Assembly (NCBI GenBank): GCA_964614415.1
Contig: CAZTLE010000167.1
Location: 1 to 8,855 of the forward strand
Length of the DNA: 8,855 nt
Direction: 5' to 3'
Origin: CAZTLE01 sp964614415
GTDB lineage: Bacteria > Bacteroidota > Bacteroidia > Flavobacteriales > Flavobacteriaceae
This document shows, piece after piece, positions 6,153 to 8,855 of this stretch. Every line of letters begins with the position of its first letter. Position 1 is the stretch's first letter. A program made the position numbers and the translations under genes. The notes under the pieces are model-generated. The model was not told the origin of the DNA. It did no database searches and saw only the letters and a list, made by a program, of their open reading frames with translations.

Positions 6153-8720
6153 ATGAGAACACCAAAGCACGAACGATTCGACAGTCACGTACTATCCCGG
6201 TACAACATCTACAATAGTATTTTTATGACCCTGCCCTTCGATGCGATCACCCGCACGGGGACTTTATTGCCTCTGTTTCAGGAGGTATGTCAATTGGGGT
6301 TTGCCGAAGGGAAGAACCCCACCGAAATCGTAGACGAGTTCTTTAAAAAGTACCAGGAACACCGGACACCGCAGCGACGGATCAACCTCCTCTTTCGGTT
6401 TATTCAGTATATAGAAAGGCAGGTGGTGCTGTTCGATGCGATTGAAGACGCGGCTTTTACCACCATCAATAATATGGATGGCCGCGGAACGCTGCGCAAC
6501 GTTCGGGAAGAGGCAGAAGATCGCAACCAAAAAGAAGCCCTGAAGGAGTACCTTCAGAAGTTTAAAATACGAACGGTACTCACCGCACACCCTACCCAAT
6601 TCTATCCGGGGTCGGTACTGGGGATTATCACCGATCTGGCCAAAGCAATCCAGGACAATGACCTGGAGTTCATCAAAAGTTTACTGGCCCAGCTAGGGAA
6701 GACGCCTTTCTTTAAAAAACAAAAGCCTACACCCTACGACGAGGCGGTGAACCTTATCTGGTACCTGGAGAATGTATATTACCATTCGGTGAGTGTGATC
6801 AACAACTACATTCAGAATAATATTTTTGAAGGGGAGTCCTGCGACAACCGGGTGATCCAACTGGGCTTCTGGCCCGGGGGAGCCCGGGACGGAAATCCAT
6901 TTGTTACTACCGAAACGACCCTCAAGGTAGCCCATCGCCTGCGCACCACCTTACTGAAAAACTACTACCGTGACCTGCGAAAGCTTCGCCGCCGACTTAC
7001 CTTTGTAGGTATCTGGCCCCTTATTGACTCCCTGGAGCGGGAGGTGTATGCAGAGGCTTTTTCGGCTCCCGAAGTGCAAACGCTTACTGCTCAGGACGTG
7101 CTATCGCGACTGGCGGAAATCCGGCATTTGTTGGTGGCAGAACATCAGTCGCTCTTCGTGCCGTTGGTGGACGACCTCATGAACAAGGTGCGTATCTTCG
7201 GAATGCACTTTGCCTCCCTGGACATTCGTCAGGATAGTCGGGTACACAGCGCCGTACTACAGGCCATAGGGGATGACCATCCGGGACTATTGCCCGAGGG
7301 TTATGCCGATCTTTCCGAAGCCGGAAAAATAGAGCATCTAACCACTATATATACCGTCATCGATCCTACAACAGTGCAGGACGAAATGGCCCGCCGGACC
7401 CTGGAGTCCATTTATGCCATTAAAACCATACAGGATCAGAACGGGGAACCGGGCTGCAACCGCTATATCATTTCCAACAACGGTAGTGTAGTAAATGTTC
7501 TCGAGGCCTTTGCGATGATCCGTATGTGTGACTGGCAGCAGCCTACCGTAGACGTGGTTCCGCTCTTTGAAACGGTGGACGATCTGCAAGTGGCCGATTC
7601 GGTGATGGAAACGTTGTACACACATCCACAGTACCAGGAGCACCTGGCGCGACGCGGCAATCGACAGACCATCATGCTGGGCTTTAGCGACGGAACCAAG
7701 GACGGAGGCTACCTCATGGCAAACTGGGGCATATTCACGGCCAAGGAGCGTCTCACGGAAGTCTCCCGAAAGCATGGCATCACCGCCATCTTTTTTGATG
7801 GACGTGGAGGCCCACCGGCGCGCGGGGGTGGAAAGACGCATCAGTTTTACGCTTCGCTGGGTCCTACTATCGAGCATGAAGAGGTACAGCTTACGATACA
7901 GGGGCAGACGATCAGTTCCAACTTCGGAACCCTGGAATCCTGTCAGTACAACCTGGAGCAGTTGTTAAGCTCTGGAATATTTAACGAGGTGTTTACGGAT
8001 GATTCCGATCTCCTTTCCAGGGAAGATAGGGATACTATGAATCGCCTGGCGGAACTGAGTTATCAGGCATACATCGATTTCAAGTCGCACCCGAAGTTCC
8101 TACCCTACCTGGAGCGGATGAGCACACTACCCTACTACGCCCGGACCAATATTGGGAGCAGGCCGGCCAAGCGGGGGAAAAGTACCGAACTGGTTTTTAG
8201 TGACCTGCGGGCGATTCCGTTTGTAGGGAGTTGGAGTCAGTTAAAGCAAAACGTTCCCGGTTTCTACGGTGTGGGGATTGCTATTGAGACGTTCCAAAAG
8301 CAGGGAGAGTTCGAGAAGGTACAATCGCTGTATAAGAATTCGGCCTTCTTTAGAACGCTACTGGAGAATAGTATGATGAGCTTGTCGAAGTCCTTCTTTC
8401 CGCTTACGGCCTATATGAAGGACGATCCGGAGTTTGGAGAGTTCTGGCAGGGGATCTACGCCGAGTACGAACGCTCCAAGGCCATGTTACTGGCCGTAAC
8501 AGGCTATTCCGAGCTTATGGAAGAAGCCAAAGCCATGAAGGCATCCATTGCCACCCGGGAGAAGATCGTATTACCGCTATTGACCATTCAGCAATATGCC
8601 TTACGGGAGATTCAGGAGCTTAAGAAAGACAATTCAGACCCCGACCAACTGGCTATTCTGGAGAAGATGGTAACGCGGTCGTTGTTCGGGAATATTAATG
8701 CTGCGAGGAATTCTGCTTAA
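6153..8720 (+). CDS. ppc: Phosphoenolpyruvate carboxylase
   Basis: A complete 855-residue enzyme that makes oxaloacetate and phosphate from phosphoenolpyruvate and bicarbonate with Mg2+ or Mn2+, refilling the TCA cycle in the cytoplasm. Family motifs run in order: LTAHPTQ (143-149; H146 matches catalytic H138 of E. coli), GGARDGNP (242-249), LFETVDDL (471-478), GFSDGTKDGG (510-519; K516), FFDGRGGPPARGGG (547-560; R551 and R557 match R581 and R587), IGSRPAKR (667-674) and the C-terminal RN (852-853). K746, R802, R557 and N853 line up with the four aspartate-binding residues of the E. coli enzyme, so aspartate inhibition is likely. D549 replaces E. coli H579, and the end is RNSA rather than RNTG. 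The ATG at 6153 gives the usual N-terminus (SRYNIYNSIFMTLPFD); a longer frame back to a TTG at 6045 would start inside the terminator. A sampled stretch (7681-7740) is 57% G+C. Confidence 0.97.
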   Translation: MRTPKHERFDSHVLSRYNIYNSIFMTLPFDAITRTGTLLPLFQEVCQLGFAEGKNPTEIVDEFFKKYQEHRTPQRRINLLFRFIQYIERQVVLFDAIEDAAFTTINNMDGRGTLRNVREEAEDRNQKEALKEYLQKFKIRTVLTAHPTQFYPGSVLGIITDLAKAIQDNDLEFIKSLLAQLGKTPFFKKQKPTPYDEAVNLIWYLENVYYHSVSVINNYIQNNIFEGESCDNRVIQLGFWPGGARDGNPFVTTETTLKVAHRLRTTLLKNYYRDLRKLRRRLTFVGIWPLIDSLEREVYAEAFSAPEVQTLTAQDVLSRLAEIRHLLVAEHQSLFVPLVDDLMNKVRIFGMHFASLDIRQDSRVHSAVLQAIGDDHPGLLPEGYADLSEAGKIEHLTTIYTVIDPTTVQDEMARRTLESIYAIKTIQDQNGEPGCNRYIISNNGSVVNVLEAFAMIRMCDWQQPTVDVVPLFETVDDLQVADSVMETLYTHPQYQEHLARRGNRQTIMLGFSDGTKDGGYLMANWGIFTAKERLTEVSRKHGITAIFFDGRGGPPARGGGKTHQFYASLGPTIEHEEVQLTIQGQTISSNFGTLESCQYNLEQLLSSGIFNEVFTDDSDLLSREDRDTMNRLAELSYQAYIDFKSHPKFLPYLERMSTLPYYARTNIGSRPAKRGKSTELVFSDLRAIPFVGSWSQLKQNVPGFYGVGIAIETFQKQGEFEKVQSLYKNSAFFRTLLENSMMSLSKSFFPLTAYMKDDPEFGEFWQGIYAEYERSKAMLLAVTGYSELMEEAKAMKASIATREKIVLPLLTIQQYALREIQELKKDNSDPDQLAILEKMVTRSLFGNINAARNSA

Positions 8721-8855
8721 TTCAATTTAATTTTTTTAGAGTTCATTTTCTTCTTAACGCATTTCAGGTTATGGGTCCCGAAGTCGAATCGCAGGGCAAA
8801 AAAATCGTGACATAGGCCAAGGGCAATTTCATGTTTTCCTTTTATTCAGAATAGG
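8721..8855. other. Region downstream of ppc with no gene seen
   Basis: 135 bases to the window edge. Just after the ppc stop the sequence is T-rich (TTTAATTTTTTTAG) but has no hairpin before it, so no intrinsic terminator is called. Reading frames here are shorter than about 25 codons on either strand. Confidence 0.6.

Noticed and set aside
7338..7877. A long open minus-strand frame (179 codons) and shorter ones inside ppc
   Set aside because: They lie fully inside an intact, strongly recognised gene and show no recognisable protein features.
8775..8800. A stretch resembling a tRNA T-arm (GTCGAATC) downstream of ppc
   Set aside because: The flanking bases do not form the 5-base T stem and no acceptor, D or anticodon arm can be folded around it.

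Overview
The window looks like chromosomal DNA of a Bacteroidota bacterium, probably a flavobacterium. Three things point there: the phosphoenolpyruvate carboxylase has a Bacteroidota-like sequence, one promoter matches the Bacteroidota -33/-7 pattern (TTG...TAnnTTTG), and most genes have A/T-rich leaders without a Shine-Dalgarno sequence.

Left block (1-4541, all on the minus strand): a defence operon read right to left. It begins with an unnamed protein (4541-3732) that has a HEPN-type ribonuclease motif. After 122 bases comes a type I restriction-modification system: hsdM (3609-1543), hsdS (1546-260), then the first 87 codons of the presumed hsdR (263-1, cut by the window edge). The three hsd genes are joined by 4-base ATGA stop/start overlaps, which suggests translational coupling. 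HsdM and HsdS would form the methylase and specificity core, and HsdR would add the translocase/nuclease. The HEPN protein may be an accessory RNA-cutting effector, by analogy with the known pairing of the anticodon nuclease PrrC with a type I system; this is inference.

Middle block (4542-6050): an A/T-rich intergenic region leads to a plus-strand two-gene unit. It has a good promoter match at 4788-4816, preceded directly by an inverted repeat at 4769-4786 that could be an operator. The unit encodes an 81-residue protein and a 297-residue lipoprotein with a beta-rich C-terminal half, overlapping by ATGA. It ends at a perfect 26-base palindrome, likely a terminator. I recognise neither protein.

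Right block (6051-8855): ppc, a complete 855-residue phosphoenolpyruvate carboxylase, visibly richer in G+C than the genes to its left. The final 135 bases hold no supportable gene. The contrast in composition suggests that the defence block, and perhaps the lipoprotein pair, is an acquired islet beside a core housekeeping gene.
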